This document shows, in pieces, positions 13,810 to 14,111 of a DNA stretch of 14,111 bases. The stretch spans positions 1 through 14,111 of the forward strand of contig JBBECO010000226.1 of the NCBI GenBank assembly GCA_040881785.1, given 5' to 3'. Under the pieces are notes generated by a model. It was not told the DNA's origin. It ran no database searches and saw only the letters and a program-made list of their open reading frames with translations. A program made the position numbers and the translations under genes. The stretch is from JACDCA01 sp040881785. GTDB taxonomy: Bacteria; Acidobacteriota; Vicinamibacteria; Vicinamibacterales; 2-12-FULL-66-21. Positions within the stretch are counted from its first letter, which is position 1. Every line of letters starts with the position of its first letter.

Positions 13810-14111
13810 ATGGCCGCAATCACAGTTGACGGCGTGAGCCGGATATTTCCCGGCGGCCACGTGGCTGTGCGGGACGTCAGCCTCGAGATCGCCGACGGTG
13901 AACTGGTCGTCCTCGTCGGGCCCTCGGGCTCGGGCAAGAGCACGCTCCTGCGCCTGATCGCCGGCCTCGAGACGCCGACGAGCGGGCGGATCATCATCGG
14001 CGAACGCGATGTCACAGCCGTGCCGCCGCAGGACCGCGACCTGGCGATGGTCTTCCAGAGCTATGCCCTGTATCCGCACAAGACCGTCCGCGAGAATCTC
14101 GGGTTCGGCCT
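13810..14111 (+). CDS. carbohydrate ABC transporter ATPase (SugC/MsmK/UgpC-type), N-terminal part
   Basis: The first 100 codons from ATG 13810, cut by the window end. Walker A is GPSGSGKST (37-45, K43 the phosphate-binding lysine), and the Q-loop is MVFQSYALYPHKTVREN with Q83, the sequence expected in CUT1 sugar-uptake ATPases, which usually have about 360-380 residues with a C-terminal TOBE regulatory domain. It should power the permease pair encoded just upstream. Walker B, the signature motif and the C-terminal domain are outside the window. Unlike the preceding genes it does not overlap its neighbour: a hairpin and heptamer array intervene. Confidence 0.95.
   Translation, partial: MAAITVDGVSRIFPGGHVAVRDVSLEIADGELVVLVGPSGSGKSTLLRLIAGLETPTSGRIIIGERDVTAVPPQDRDLAMVFQSYALYPHKTVRENLGFG

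Overview
The window is high-GC DNA carrying densely packed bacterial genes. Scaffold gaps (100 Ns at 2981-3080, 10 Ns at 6137-6146) suggest a draft or metagenome assembly. A PadR regulator translationally coupled to an ADOP-type MacB/FtsX permease, abundant short-period tandem arrays and small GC-rich palindromes together suggest an Acidobacteriota genome, perhaps Vicinamibacteria. That assignment is inference; no rRNA or marker gene is present.

Left part (1-1750): the 5' part of an ADOP permease and its PadR regulator run leftward from a promoter near 734-761. Rightward from 888 lies a two-gene module: an uncharacterised 84-residue protein whose stop overlaps the start of a minimal nucleotidyltransferase, an arrangement reminiscent of toxin-antitoxin pairs. 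Middle part (1744-5968): a decamer array with an embedded 26-nt palindrome precedes an MFS transporter, which runs into the 100-N gap. From the other side of the gap, a PLP-dependent amino-acid decarboxylase, a secreted DUF1080-like protein and a metallo-beta-lactamase-fold hydrolase are read leftward. The 564-bp stretch 5969-6532 has no convincing gene. It holds a second copy of the 26-nt palindrome, the 10-N gap and a nested inverted repeat.

Right part (6533-14111): a NarL-type sensor kinase and LuxR-family response regulator overlap and face a GT20 trehalose-6-phosphate synthase whose 3' end overlaps the regulator gene. Divergent from the synthase are a secreted protein with two PKD-like repeats and then a carbohydrate ABC importer: lipoprotein binding protein, two permeases and the start of the ATPase, which is cut by the window end. 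The synthase next to an LpqY-SugABC-like importer suggests making and recapturing trehalose or a related glucoside.

The most unusual signals are non-coding. Two 26-nt palindromes share one architecture, with a compensatory outer pair. Period-7 and period-10 tandem arrays lie at gene ends and appear to supply the stop codons of two genes. A nested inverted repeat lies upstream of the kinase. The least characterised protein system is the small-protein/nucleotidyltransferase pair.
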